From contig CALVFL010000008.1 in assembly GCA_944326825.1 (NCBI GenBank), forward strand, positions 1-37,788: a stretch of 37,788 nucleotides of DNA, in the 5' to 3' direction. The notes beneath the pieces are model-generated. The model was not told the origin of the DNA. It did no database searches and worked only from the letters and a program-made list of their open reading frames with translations. Source of the DNA: an uncultured Erysipelotrichaceae bacterium (lineage in GTDB: Bacteria > Bacillota_I > Bacilli_A > Erysipelotrichales > Erysipelotrichaceae). Both the position numbers and the translations under genes were made by a program. Of this stretch, positions 11,471 through 19,679 are shown piece after piece. Position 1 is the stretch's first letter. Each line of letters opens with the position of its first letter.

Positions 11471-11557
11471 TACAAATAAACGAAGTTTTCTTTTCATTTT
11501 CCTTTTTCTATTAAATATATTCGTTTATTTTCGCCCCAAACGGAAGGGCGTTTTTTT
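11471..11557 (+). ncRNA. Predicted small RNA with pyrimidine-rich loop and terminator
   Basis: About 87 nt follow the promoter at 11437-11464. A perfect 11-bp stem AAATAAACGAA (11475-11485) / TTCGTTTATTT (11520-11530) encloses a C/U-rich loop of 34 nt. A rho-independent terminator follows at once: CGCCC/GGGCG with a 9-nt loop (11532-11550) and seven Ts. No plus-strand coding frame fits. The loop contains TTTTCCTTTTT, which could pair with AAGG-type ribosome sites. The RNA converges on glpK, and its 3' end overlaps the last bases of that gene. No known RNA family is recognised. Confidence 0.55.
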
Positions 11558-13025
11558 AATATTCAACGCAGGCCTTGACCGCCTTCAGCCAGCCTTCATA
11601 TAGTTTATCAGCTTCTTCTTTACTCATCTTTGGTCTGAAGATCTCAACATCATCGTATTTAAAATCATCAAATTCATAAAAGCCGACAGCCAAACCTGCC
11701 AGTCTGGCCGCTCCTAAAGCAGTCGATTCACTGACTTTATTGCGGATGACATTCATATTCAGGATATCGCTTTGAAACTGTAATAAGAAATTATTCTTGC
11801 TGGCACCCCCATCCACTTTCAGATCATTTATGATAGTGTTGCTGGCACTTTGCATGATATCAATAAGATCTTTGGCTTCATAAGCCATCGCTTCTAAAGC
11901 TGCTCTGATGATATGGCGATAGTCGGTATCTCTTTTTAAATTGAAGATCATGCCTCGAGCTTCCTTTTTCCAGTATGGTGCTCCCATGCCGACAAAGGCC
12001 GGCACGATGATCACGCCCTGGCTTGAAGGAACTGAAGCAGCGATCTTTTCGGTATCATTGACATCTTTAAACAAGTGCAAGCTATCTCTTAACCATTGTA
12101 AAAGCGATCCGGAAGTGAAGATACTGCCTTCTAAAGCATAAGTGACCTCTTCGCCAATACACCAGCCGACCGTTGTCAAAAGGCCGTCTTTTGAATCGAC
12201 GATCTCTTCTTTGGTGTTCATAAGCAAGAATCCGCCGGTACCGTAAGTATTCTTGATCGCCCCTTTTTCAAAACAGGATTGTCCGAATAAAGAAGCCTGC
12301 TGATCACCGATGATCGAAGCGATCGGCACGCTTTCATTAAAGAAGAAGTTAGGATCGATATAACCCAGTATCTTTGCGTTGTCAGTGATCTCAGGAAGCA
12401 TCGTTTCAGGTATTTCAAATAGCTTCAAAAGCTCATCATCCCACTTTAAAGTATGAATGTTAAAAAGGAGCGTTCTTGAAGCGTTGGTCACATCGCTTAA
12501 AATAACTTTGCCAAGCGTCATCTTATATAACAGCCAGGTTTCGACCGTTCCGAACATCAGATCTTCAACAGGACATTTAAACTTGATGTTTTCTAAGATC
12601 CAGCGGATCTTTGTGGCACTGAAATAAGGATCTAAGATCAGTCCGGTCTTGGCTTTGATCAGCTCTTCGACTCCCATCTTTTTATAGCGTTCAACGATAG
12701 CGGAAGTCTGCCGTGATTGCCAGACGATGGCGTTATAGACCGGAAGGCCGCTCTTGCGATCCCAGACGATCGTCGTTTCTCTTTGATTGGAAATGCCGAT
12801 CGCTGCCACTTCGCTAGGTGTCATCTCATGATTTTGAAAGATGTCGGCAATGACCCCCAAAACTGAAGTCCAGATCTCATTGGCATCCATCTCCACCCAG
12901 CCGTCATTTTTAAAGATATTCTTGACGCTTTTAGCCTCCGATGCAACGATCCTTTGTTTCTTATCAAACAAGATCGCTCTTGTTGATGTCGTTCCCTGAT
13001 CGATCGCTAAAACATACTTTTTCAT
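11556..13025 (-). CDS. glpK: Glycerol kinase
   Basis: FGGY-family kinase (489 residues) that makes glycerol-3-phosphate. Clear marks are the N-terminal ATP motif LAIDQGTTSTRAILFD, ISNQRETTIVWDRKSG, the catalytic IGDQQASLFGQ, and GALKGTYG-type NTYGTGGFLL. The HPr-phosphorylatable histidine loop of Firmicute enzymes is not obvious to me. Its ATG overlaps the upstream stop by 4 bases (ATGA), and AAGGAG lies inside the end of that gene. No glpF or glpD is adjacent, so coupling to a translation GTPase is unusual. Confidence 0.95.
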   Translation of the reverse strand: MKKYVLAIDQGTTSTRAILFDKKQRIVASEAKSVKNIFKNDGWVEMDANEIWTSVLGVIADIFQNHEMTPSEVAAIGISNQRETTIVWDRKSGLPVYNAIVWQSRQTSAIVERYKKMGVEELIKAKTGLILDPYFSATKIRWILENIKFKCPVEDLMFGTVETWLLYKMTLGKVILSDVTNASRTLLFNIHTLKWDDELLKLFEIPETMLPEITDNAKILGYIDPNFFFNESVPIASIIGDQQASLFGQSCFEKGAIKNTYGTGGFLLMNTKEEIVDSKDGLLTTVGWCIGEEVTYALEGSIFTSGSLLQWLRDSLHLFKDVNDTEKIAASVPSSQGVIIVPAFVGMGAPYWKKEARGMIFNLKRDTDYRHIIRAALEAMAYEAKDLIDIMQSASNTIINDLKVDGGASKNNFLLQFQSDILNMNVIRNKVSESTALGAARLAGLAVGFYEFDDFKYDDVEIFRPKMSKEEADKLYEGWLKAVKACVEY

Positions 13026-15439
13026 AAATGCTCCTTTTCATTATGCTGTTTCATCGCTTTATCCTTTAAATAAGCGATCTCGCTGAATAGAGTCCTCGTA
13101 GAAAGACGATAGGCTCCATCAGAAAATATAGATACCTGGATCAGATTATCGTCACTGATGACCGTGATATTATAATCATCTTCCAGTTCCTTGACCTGTC
13201 TTTGAATATAGGCATCGGCCGTTACATTCTTGGGAGTATAGATGATCTTGAAGTCATCGTTTCCCTTTTTGGAAGGATTATTGACTTTATAGGCATCAAA
13301 AATCACCCACATCTTGGCCTTTTTCATACTGCGATAAAAACTGAGATCATTTAAAAGACTGTCCAGATCCTCATGATCATCATAAGCATAAAGGACATTG
13401 TAGCCATCAACGAGATAAAGCTTCTCTTTGGGCTTGCTTTTGGTCTTGTAATTAGAATTAGGCTTGACTGTCTTTTTCATATACTTGTCTTTTTTAACAG
13501 GATTGGCCTTCGCAAATACTTTTTTCACTTCATCATCATCAACCTTCAAACGGTTATAAACAGCCACTTCGCCCTTATCAACTTTTAAAAGCGGTTTAAT
13601 ATGAGCCAATTCAAAAGTTTCTTCAGCACTCACATAATAACCGGCGCCCTTTTTAAAGAAGATGCTGCCGCTGAGTTCATCTTTATCATTTAAAGGATCA
13701 TAATCACGCTTTTGCACTTTGGCTGTATCAAAACCATGAAAACTATGATCAATATAAAGATGATTGCGAATGATATACTCATCATCCAGCAGTTTATTTA
13801 GATCATTTAAACTGATAATGCCTTTGATGATATTCAGATCTTCTTTTGTGCTTATCTCATACTTTGTTTGATAAGCATCCAAAAGATAGATGAAATGGGC
13901 TGTATCAGCTGTCGGCACCTCTGCTCTGAAGCTTTCAAAAGGCTCTAGGATCACACTTTCATTAACCAGTAAAGCATTACGCAACGCAAAATCAACAGCT
14001 CTTTTCACATCATCATTGACAGTATGATTTAAAGAAGTTTTGATCGCTTCTAAAGAAATATGGACATCATTTAAAGGATAACCGCCCTTAACCCCTTTAA
14101 ACTGGTGCTCGCTTAAATAATTCATCGCAAAATCAAGATAGTTGTCTTTCAGATTGTAAGGGTTGGCAACGATCCTTCCTGCACCTCTTTTTAAAGGTTT
14201 AAGGCGGAGATGCACTTCGGCATAATGTCTTAAAGGTTCAAAATGACCGATCCCGTAACTGTCCTTCAAGATCGTTTCTTCATAATTTACTTCCCCTTTG
14301 ACAAACTCTACTTCCAGACCCTGCTTTTTAAGCTCTTCTTTTAAAAGTTCTTTATCCATAAGCCCCATCAAAGAAACTCTGACACACTCATCCGTCTTGA
14401 CATTTAAGCTGGGATTTTCCCTTTGCAGCTGCTTTAAAGCTTTGACTAACTCATTTCTTTTAGAATCCTCGATCATGACTTCATAGTTTAAAAAAGGCAC
14501 CATCTCTTTGTTCAGATCCTTTTTATCATCATTGATATATTCACCGATCAAAAGATTCTTCAGACCCTTGATCGCTACCAGTTCAGAAGCCACTACTTCA
14601 TTTACTGTTTTATAAGAGTTGCCTGAATAAAGTCTTAATTCATCAGCCTTTTCATCTTTGATGAATTCTTTTACTTTTAAACTGCCGCCGTTGATCTTTA
14701 AATATGTCAAAAGATTGCCTTTAGGATCATGATTGATGCGATAGACATAAGCTTTAAATTCTGAAGGATATTCCTTAGGCTTAAAAAGTAAAGCGATGAC
14801 TTCTAAAAGCTTGGTTATGCCGCTGAGTTTTAAAGCCGAGCCGCTAAGGCATGGGTAAAACTTTTCTTTTTTAAAGAGTTCCCTGATCTTTTCATCGTCG
14901 ATAGTGTTATTTTTAAGGTATTCTTCAAACAGCTGCTCATCCAAAAAAGCCGCTTCTTCCAAATAAGTTTCATTATTAAAATTTATTATCTCAGCTTCTA
15001 ATTCCTTTTTGATCCTGTTTAGGACTGTATCTTCATCTTCAAAAGCGAGATCTTTCTTGTTTAAAAAGAATAATACCGGTATATGATAACGTTTTAAAAG
15101 CTGAAAGATCTTCTTAGTATAAGATTTGAGGCCGCTGCTCATGTCAATGATCAATATAGCATAGTCAAGGATCGGCAAGACCCTTTCCATTTCGGCACTG
15201 AAATCTAAATGACCGGGCGTATCTTCTAAAATATATTCCTGATCCCGATAAGTAAAACGGGCTTCCTTGGCATAGATAGTGATGCCTCTTTGTCTTTCAT
15301 AAGCACTGTAGTCCAAAGCACTGTCTTTATGATCGACCCGGCCGAGCTTTAAAATAGATTTAGACATGTATAAAAGGGCTTCACTTAAAGTCGTTTTCCC
15401 TGCATCTACATGAGCTAAAAGACCGATCGTCACTTTCAT
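13022..15439 (-). CDS. TetM-like translation GTPase fused to a YacP/Rae1-like NYN domain
   Basis: An EF-G/TetM-type ribosomal GTPase of 805 residues with a C-terminal nuclease-like domain. The G domain shows AHVDAGKTT (G1), RGIT (G2), EDTPGH (G3) and NKKD (G4); domains II to V follow to about residue 630. After a Lys-rich linker, residues 669-805 match the PIN-like NYN fold of YacP/Rae1: LVDGYNVL with Asp678, VIFDAYK with Asp715, VTADAYIQ with Asp742, and VISDD at 763-764. Family knowledge: TetM-like proteins clear drugs from the ribosome, and Rae1 cuts mRNA in the A site. I infer a ribosome-targeted rescue or cleavage factor, not proven drug resistance. The -10 box is 6 nt before the ATG, with no ribosome site. 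Confidence 0.85.
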   Translation of the reverse strand: MKVTIGLLAHVDAGKTTLSEALLYMSKSILKLGRVDHKDSALDYSAYERQRGITIYAKEARFTYRDQEYILEDTPGHLDFSAEMERVLPILDYAILIIDMSSGLKSYTKKIFQLLKRYHIPVLFFLNKKDLAFEDEDTVLNRIKKELEAEIINFNNETYLEEAAFLDEQLFEEYLKNNTIDDEKIRELFKKEKFYPCLSGSALKLSGITKLLEVIALLFKPKEYPSEFKAYVYRINHDPKGNLLTYLKINGGSLKVKEFIKDEKADELRLYSGNSYKTVNEVVASELVAIKGLKNLLIGEYINDDKKDLNKEMVPFLNYEVMIEDSKRNELVKALKQLQRENPSLNVKTDECVRVSLMGLMDKELLKEELKKQGLEVEFVKGEVNYEETILKDSYGIGHFEPLRHYAEVHLRLKPLKRGAGRIVANPYNLKDNYLDFAMNYLSEHQFKGVKGGYPLNDVHISLEAIKTSLNHTVNDDVKRAVDFALRNALLVNESVILEPFESFRAEVPTADTAHFIYLLDAYQTKYEISTKEDLNIIKGIISLNDLNKLLDDEYIIRNHLYIDHSFHGFDTAKVQKRDYDPLNDKDELSGSIFFKKGAGYYVSAEETFELAHIKPLLKVDKGEVAVYNRLKVDDDEVKKVFAKANPVKKDKYMKKTVKPNSNYKTKSKPKEKLYLVDGYNVLYAYDDHEDLDSLLNDLSFYRSMKKAKMWVIFDAYKVNNPSKKGNDDFKIIYTPKNVTADAYIQRQVKELEDDYNITVISDDNLIQVSIFSDGAYRLSTRTLFSEIAYLKDKAMKQHNEKEHL

Positions 15440-15445
15440 ATCTCA

Positions 15446-15474
15446 ATTATAAACTCTCGTTTTCATAATTAAAA
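15446..15474 (-). promoter_or_regulatory. Leaderless-type promoter of the GTPase-NYN/glpK operon
   Basis: TATAAT (15446-15451) exactly 6 nt before the ATG, with a weak TTTTAA at -35 (15469-15474) after a 17-bp spacer. Confidence 0.6.
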
Positions 15475-15579
15475 GGATATACTCTGTCCTTTATACACTC
15501 TATCAGTTATAAAAATAAGTTTTTAGTAAGAAGTTCTCTTTTAATAAATAAGCTCCCATAAATCCGGGAACCTGTGCTT

Positions 15580-15846
15580 TCATTTATAAACTTCTCTTCG
15601 ATGGCCGACAGACAAAGCCAGTATTATCAACTCTTCGTCTTTGATCTTGCAGATCAAACGATAATCACCGATTCTATAACGCCATTGTCCGCTGTGATTC
15701 ACTGTTAATCGTTTGCCCTGTCTGTGAGGATCTTCGCAACCGACCAGATTTTTTCCGATCCAGGCATAAATTATCTGTCTTGTATATCTATCAAGCTTTT
15801 TAAGTTCTTTTATTGCCCGTTCAGTATATTCTACGCTGTAACTCAT
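15580..15846 (-). CDS. RelE/ParE-superfamily toxin
   Basis: An 88-residue toxin of the RelE superfamily, probably an mRNA interferase acting on the ribosome. The fold signature is clear: YSVEYTERAIKELKKLD at the N-terminus, GKRLTVNHSGQWRYRIGDYRLICKI in the middle with the basic Arg residues of the active site, and the C-terminal VGHRREVYK. The start overlaps the antitoxin stop by 4 bases. Target and specificity cannot be read from sequence. Confidence 0.9.
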   Translation of the reverse strand: MSYSVEYTERAIKELKKLDRYTRQIIYAWIGKNLVGCEDPHRQGKRLTVNHSGQWRYRIGDYRLICKIKDEELIILALSVGHRREVYK

Positions 15847-16061
15847 AAATCTAAAAGTTCCTTGGCTTCTTCATGAGTATAGGTTTTAGGGTTTTTAAGA
15901 TATTCACGATAAGCTTCATCAGCGACAGTGATATCATACTCATCTTCAATCTTTTCAAACAAAGATCTTTTGAAAGCCTCGGCTACTGAAATGCCATGGA
16001 TCTTAGCGTAACTTTCGGCAAGTTTTCTTTCGCTTTCGGTTAATCTGATTGAAAAACTCAT
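15843..16061 (-). CDS. RelB/DUF6290-like antitoxin
   Basis: A 72-residue antitoxin: an N-terminal ribbon-helix-helix (SFSIRLTESERKLAESYAKIHGISVAEAFKRSL) for DNA binding and an acidic C-terminal tail (TYTHEEAKELLDL) that would wrap the toxin. GGAGG lies 6-7 nt upstream of the ATG. A 13-bp palindrome between promoter and gene suggests autoregulation. Confidence 0.88.
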   Translation of the reverse strand: MSFSIRLTESERKLAESYAKIHGISVAEAFKRSLFEKIEDEYDITVADEAYREYLKNPKTYTHEEAKELLDL

Positions 16062-16080
16062 AAAGTCATCCTCCTTTGGA

Positions 16081-16093
16081 AGTACATTGTACT
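16081..16093. promoter_or_regulatory. Putative operator of the toxin-antitoxin operon
   Basis: A perfect inverted repeat AGTACA-T-TGTACT lies between the -10 box and the ribosome site, about where transcription starts. This is a usual place for a ribbon-helix-helix antitoxin operator. Confidence 0.55.
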
Positions 16094-16101
16094 ACACATT
16101 C

Positions 16102-16130
16102 ATTATAGCAACCTCAATTCCATTATTCAA
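16102..16130 (-). promoter_or_regulatory. Promoter of the toxin-antitoxin operon
   Basis: TTGAAT (16125-16130), a 17-bp spacer and TATAAT (16102-16107) on the minus strand. Confidence 0.75.
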
Positions 16131-16140
16131 CTTCACTAAA

Positions 16141-16179
16141 TAAAAAGGATATGACCTTAAACAATAAAGGATCATATCC
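16141..16179 (-). terminator. Terminator of the DUF4015 gene
   Basis: Stem GGATATGA/TCATATCC (16147-16154, 16172-16179) with additional inner pairs, followed on the minus strand by TTTTTATTT. It lies directly upstream of the toxin-antitoxin promoter. Confidence 0.8.
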
Positions 16180-16211
16180 GTCTTTACGATTAAGAATTTT
16201 AAAATATATCT

Positions 16212-17864
16212 TTACGGCAATCTTTTAAAAGCCGAAGTAAAGCTTTGATATTTGCTTAAACTTGAAGCAGCATTCCAGACGATGAAGCCATCATCGAGTC
16301 CCTGTTCATTTAAAGCGATTGCCTGTTCATAGATCTTGTCGGCATCATAGACCACATACGGACTCTTGATCGAGTCATAACCTTGGATCCAGGTTCTGAC
16401 TTTAGCAGGGGTCGGGATCTCATTTTGGCGCTCTTTGGCTATGCTTCCCCAATTTGATAATAATTTATACGGAACTTCCCAGACATATTCACTTATGCCA
16501 TAGTCATGAGAACCGAAATGATCAGGATAAGGCATCGAACTGATGACATCTGCTACATTGGAGATCGCTGGCCAGTATTGACCATAAGCTGTAACATAGG
16601 CGTTAGAAGTTTCGCCGAAAGTATCGGCTGATACATAGGCATTGACTTCATGAAGTTCATCAGCGGCATACATCAAGAACCTTTGGATCGCTTGAGCTTT
16701 AGTTTCATTATAAGTATTGCGCATATCGATCTGGCCGCTTTCTTCATAACTTGAGATCAGATCAGGAAAGCGGACATAATCAAACTGGATCTCATTGAAT
16801 CCCATCTGCGTAACTGCTTCCTTAGCTAACAAGACATTGTATTCCCAGACATCACGGGAATAAGGTGTCGGCCAATAAGCGCTGCCATGATAGAAAATAT
16901 CATCGGCAAAATTGTCATAGATCGCATTATCCGGATGATCTTGAGCATAATAGGTATCTTTAAAAGCCGTGATCCTGCCCACAAGATATAAACCGGCATC
17001 TTTAGCCTTTTTGATCTGGGTCTGATAATCTTCAAAAGTCATATAGGCTCTTTTATAGGATGTTGGTGAATATTCTTTCAGGATCTCTGATTCATAAGAT
17101 ATTACATCCGTATCCCGGATATCGATGACCAGGGTATTGATGTCCGAACTCAAAGCCAGATCGATATAGGCATCGATGTTGTTTACAGCACCAGCACCAA
17201 GATAGATGGCCTTTACATACTCGGGCATGACATTATCGCTGAAGGAAGGCTTTTCATTTGGATAATAGTCTAAATTATCGCCGCTGCCCCCGCCATAAAG
17301 ATCTTCTCTATCGATATGATAAGAAAGATATTCCATTTCTGAAGGTATACCTTGGGTTAGATACTTGCCGTAAACATAACCTTCTACACCATCGATGGCA
17401 ATCTTATATTTATTCACTTCCCCGTTTTCATCGAGTTTATCAAAACCGATGACCTTTACTTCTTCATTTACGAATAACGGCCGCTCCAGGATCTTGGCAT
17501 CACTGTCATTTTCATAGATGACGCTTGGCCGATAGGCCAAAAGGATTTCTTCTTTAACACACTTTTCAAAACTATCAACAAGATCTTCACTCAATACATA
17601 ATAACTCTCACCGTTTTCCAAAGTTATCAGATGATACTCTTTATCATTGAAAGTATCAACTTTCTGGCGCATCGAAACGCTTTGTCCTCTGATGAGCGAT
17701 ACAGGGTTCTGTTCATCATCCAAAGCTGCCACTTCCTTTTGAAAAGAAGCCAGATACATCGGAGTGGTCTTGTTGTCTTCGAGATAGCGGTAATAAAGAT
17801 AACCGCCTGTACCAGCTATCGCAATGATCGCTACCGCCAATATCGTAAGCACTATTTTTTTCAT
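16212..17864 (-). CDS. Membrane-anchored DUF4015 putative glycoside hydrolase
   Basis: A 550-residue protein with one N-terminal membrane anchor (residues 4-26). Residues of about 40-170 form an SH3-like beta region, ending in the strand pair IAIDGVEGYVYGKYL. From about 215 a TIM-barrel domain matches DUF4015: VKAIYLGAGAV, NTLVIDIRD, and the hallmark NEIQFDYVRFP (residues 358-367). The family is related to GH13-type barrels, but its substrate is not known; cell-wall or surface glycan is a guess. AGAGGT precedes the ATG. The terminator of the upstream gene ends only about 12 bases before its start, so expression may depend on read-through. Confidence 0.82.
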   Translation of the reverse strand: MKKIVLTILAVAIIAIAGTGGYLYYRYLEDNKTTPMYLASFQKEVAALDDEQNPVSLIRGQSVSMRQKVDTFNDKEYHLITLENGESYYVLSEDLVDSFEKCVKEEILLAYRPSVIYENDSDAKILERPLFVNEEVKVIGFDKLDENGEVNKYKIAIDGVEGYVYGKYLTQGIPSEMEYLSYHIDREDLYGGGSGDNLDYYPNEKPSFSDNVMPEYVKAIYLGAGAVNNIDAYIDLALSSDINTLVIDIRDTDVISYESEILKEYSPTSYKRAYMTFEDYQTQIKKAKDAGLYLVGRITAFKDTYYAQDHPDNAIYDNFADDIFYHGSAYWPTPYSRDVWEYNVLLAKEAVTQMGFNEIQFDYVRFPDLISSYEESGQIDMRNTYNETKAQAIQRFLMYAADELHEVNAYVSADTFGETSNAYVTAYGQYWPAISNVADVISSMPYPDHFGSHDYGISEYVWEVPYKLLSNWGSIAKERQNEIPTPAKVRTWIQGYDSIKSPYVVYDADKIYEQAIALNEQGLDDGFIVWNAASSLSKYQSFTSAFKRLP

Positions 17865-17875
17865 ACTTTTACCTC

Positions 17876-17903
17876 TATAAAAAGTATCGCCTTAGCGATA
17901 CTT
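17876..17903 (-). terminator. Terminator hairpin placed just before the DUF4015 ribosome site
   Basis: Perfect 9-bp stem AAGTATCGC/GCGATACTT (17882-17890, 17895-17903) and a T-run, overlapping the stop of the upstream gene and abutting AGAGGT of the next. Confidence 0.8.
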
Positions 17904-19104
17904 ACTCTCTGACTTCTACCCGATAACCTTCGTATTCGCCGTTTAAAAGCTTAGCCTGGTTGGCGATCTCGAAGATATTGGTTAAGATCTTGCCGTCAGT
18001 ATTTTTAAATTCTTTGAAAATATCAACGATCATCTGTTTCTCATCGACATTGACCCGATAATCATGATGCAATACGATCTCAGTAAACTGTCTTAGATCA
18101 TCAAGATCGACAAAAGACAAACGATGCAAGACCAGCACTTTGACATCCAAAGGATATTCAGTAGCGATAGCTTCTTTAAGATCGTAGACTGCTCTGATGA
18201 AGTTGCGGCTCAGATAAGGATAGAGTTCATTGATCTGAGCATAAACATCGACTGTTTCTTCTTTGACTTCTGGAATAGCATCTTTAAGATCATTTAAAAG
18301 ACTTTCCAAATATTCATCGCTGACTTCTTCTTTGCCTTCGTTTTCGCTGTTTTCTTCATTGATGATCTCAGAAAAAAGTTCATCGATCTCATCTTTAGTG
18401 ATCTCTTTAGGTTCCTCATCTGTTGTTTTTAGGACATCGCTTGAAACATCTTCAACTTTATCGATCGCTTCTTTGATCTGTTTTAAGTATTCATCATCCA
18501 AAGAAACTTCTTCTTCATCGTCATGAGTGAGGACATTGACGCTGTCTTCATAATAGATATTGTCATCATCGCTTTCTAAGACGAAGTTTTCGATCTTAGG
18601 TATTTCTTTAGGTATATCGACATTCAAGACTGATACTTTATCTTCGTATTCGTTGACCTTGTCATCATCACTTTCTAAATAGAAAGGTTCGATCTTAGGG
18701 ATAAAGACTTTCTCATCTTCTTTGGGTCTTTCACTCGGTTCGACTTCCGCCAATAAAGCTTCCAATTCTTTAACGAGCTCTTCTCTTCTTTCGTCTTCTT
18801 TACTTACTTCTTCATCTTCTCTATTCAAAATCGAATCAACGGCCTCATTCAATTCTTTGATCAGGTTGTCAGAGATCTCGCTGGCTACTTCTTTAGCCTT
18901 GTTTACATCTTCACTGACTTCCTCATCAAGTCCAGCCAGTCTTTCTTCTAAATCAAAGTTATTTAATTTCTCGGCTACGATCGCTTTTACTTCTTCAAAA
19001 AGTTCATCGATGCGTCTGTCGTTTTCTTCAAGTTCAAGATTGTTGTTAAGATAGGCCATGATTGAAGCCACTACACCGATCAGAACGACATTTTTTAATT
19101 TCAT
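17902..19104 (-). CDS. Acidic coiled-coil protein with an internal repeat
   Basis: A 400-residue protein I do not recognise. It starts with a short hydrophobic segment (VVLIGVVASIMAYL, about residues 6-19), probably one membrane anchor. A long, very acidic, helix-rich stretch follows to about residue 290, then a C-terminal helical domain of normal composition (ELYPYLSRNFIRAVYDLKEA onwards). Between about 130 and 200 two copies of a 30-35 residue unit occur, with shared core IPKIE-x-F-x-LESDDD and YED-x-V-x-VL. AGGAGGAGG precedes the ATG, which overlaps the trmR stop. The acidic repeat region could bind basic partners or cations; this is speculation. Confidence 0.75.
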   Translation of the reverse strand: MKLKNVVLIGVVASIMAYLNNNLELEENDRRIDELFEEVKAIVAEKLNNFDLEERLAGLDEEVSEDVNKAKEVASEISDNLIKELNEAVDSILNREDEEVSKEDERREELVKELEALLAEVEPSERPKEDEKVFIPKIEPFYLESDDDKVNEYEDKVSVLNVDIPKEIPKIENFVLESDDDNIYYEDSVNVLTHDDEEEVSLDDEYLKQIKEAIDKVEDVSSDVLKTTDEEPKEITKDEIDELFSEIINEENSENEGKEEVSDEYLESLLNDLKDAIPEVKEETVDVYAQINELYPYLSRNFIRAVYDLKEAIATEYPLDVKVLVLHRLSFVDLDDLRQFTEIVLHHDYRVNVDEKQMIVDIFKEFKNTDGKILTNIFEIANQAKLLNGEYEGYRVEVRE

Positions 19105-19679
19105 CTATTCTTCCTCCTCCTAAGCGTAAGGATACCATCTCCAATGTCTTCATAAATCATTATATCAAATCTATCATCTTCTTGCACTAACTCTTTAAAT
19201 TTCCTGATCTTTTTCACTAAGGCTTTAGTATTGCGGTTTTTAGTCAAACTTGGATCTTTGACCATGCCATGAAAAGCAATGTTGTCAAAGACCATGACCC
19301 CGTCTTCTTTCAGATTGCCGATAAACTGATTGAGATAGTTGTAATATTGAGCTTTGGCCGCATCGACAAAGATCAGATCATATAGCTTGTCCGTCTTGAA
19401 ATCTTTGATGTCGGTATGATAGATGCTGATCCTATCATTTAAAGCAGCTTCAGCGATATTCTCCTTGGCTTTTAAGTACATCTCTTCGTTTTTTTCAAGA
19501 GTATCGATATAGATGTCCGCAGCTGTTTTAGCCATCTTTATGGCGCTATAGCCAATGGCACTGCCCAGTTCCAGAATCATCTTGCAGTCAGCTTTTTTGA
19601 TCAAAGCTATTATAAAATCAAGACCCCCATCTTTAATGATGGGGACATGATTATTCGCAGCGTATTCTTTTAAATCCAT
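19101..19679 (-). CDS. trmR: SAM-dependent O-methyltransferase, TrmR/YrrM type
   Basis: A class I methyltransferase of 192 residues resembling B. subtilis TrmR (YrrM), which methylates 5-hydroxyuridine at tRNA position 34. The SAM motif ILELGSAIGYSAIKMA, the acidic strand IDTLEKNEEM, the metal-site DLIFVDAAKAQYYNYL, and VMVFDNIAFHGMV match the COMT-like fold. Assignment to TrmR, rather than a small-molecule catechol methyltransferase, rests on length and the DN-x-x-FHG-x-V block. The start overlaps the pgcA stop by one base. Confidence 0.75.
   Translation of the reverse strand: MDLKEYAANNHVPIIKDGGLDFIIALIKKADCKMILELGSAIGYSAIKMAKTAADIYIDTLEKNEEMYLKAKENIAEAALNDRISIYHTDIKDFKTDKLYDLIFVDAAKAQYYNYLNQFIGNLKEDGVMVFDNIAFHGMVKDPSLTKNRNTKALVKKIRKFKELVQEDDRFDIMIYEDIGDGILTLRRRKNR

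Noticed and set aside
11411-11500. Minus-strand mini-ORF (MKRKLRLF...) opposite the predicted small RNA
   Set aside because: The AAGG lies too close to the ATG, the product is short and featureless, and the promoter and terminator signals are on the other strand.
13022-15439. Calling this gene tet(M)-type tetracycline resistance
   Set aside because: It is only a distant relative with an additional nuclease-like domain and is not on a mobile element here; the drug-resistance role is unproven.
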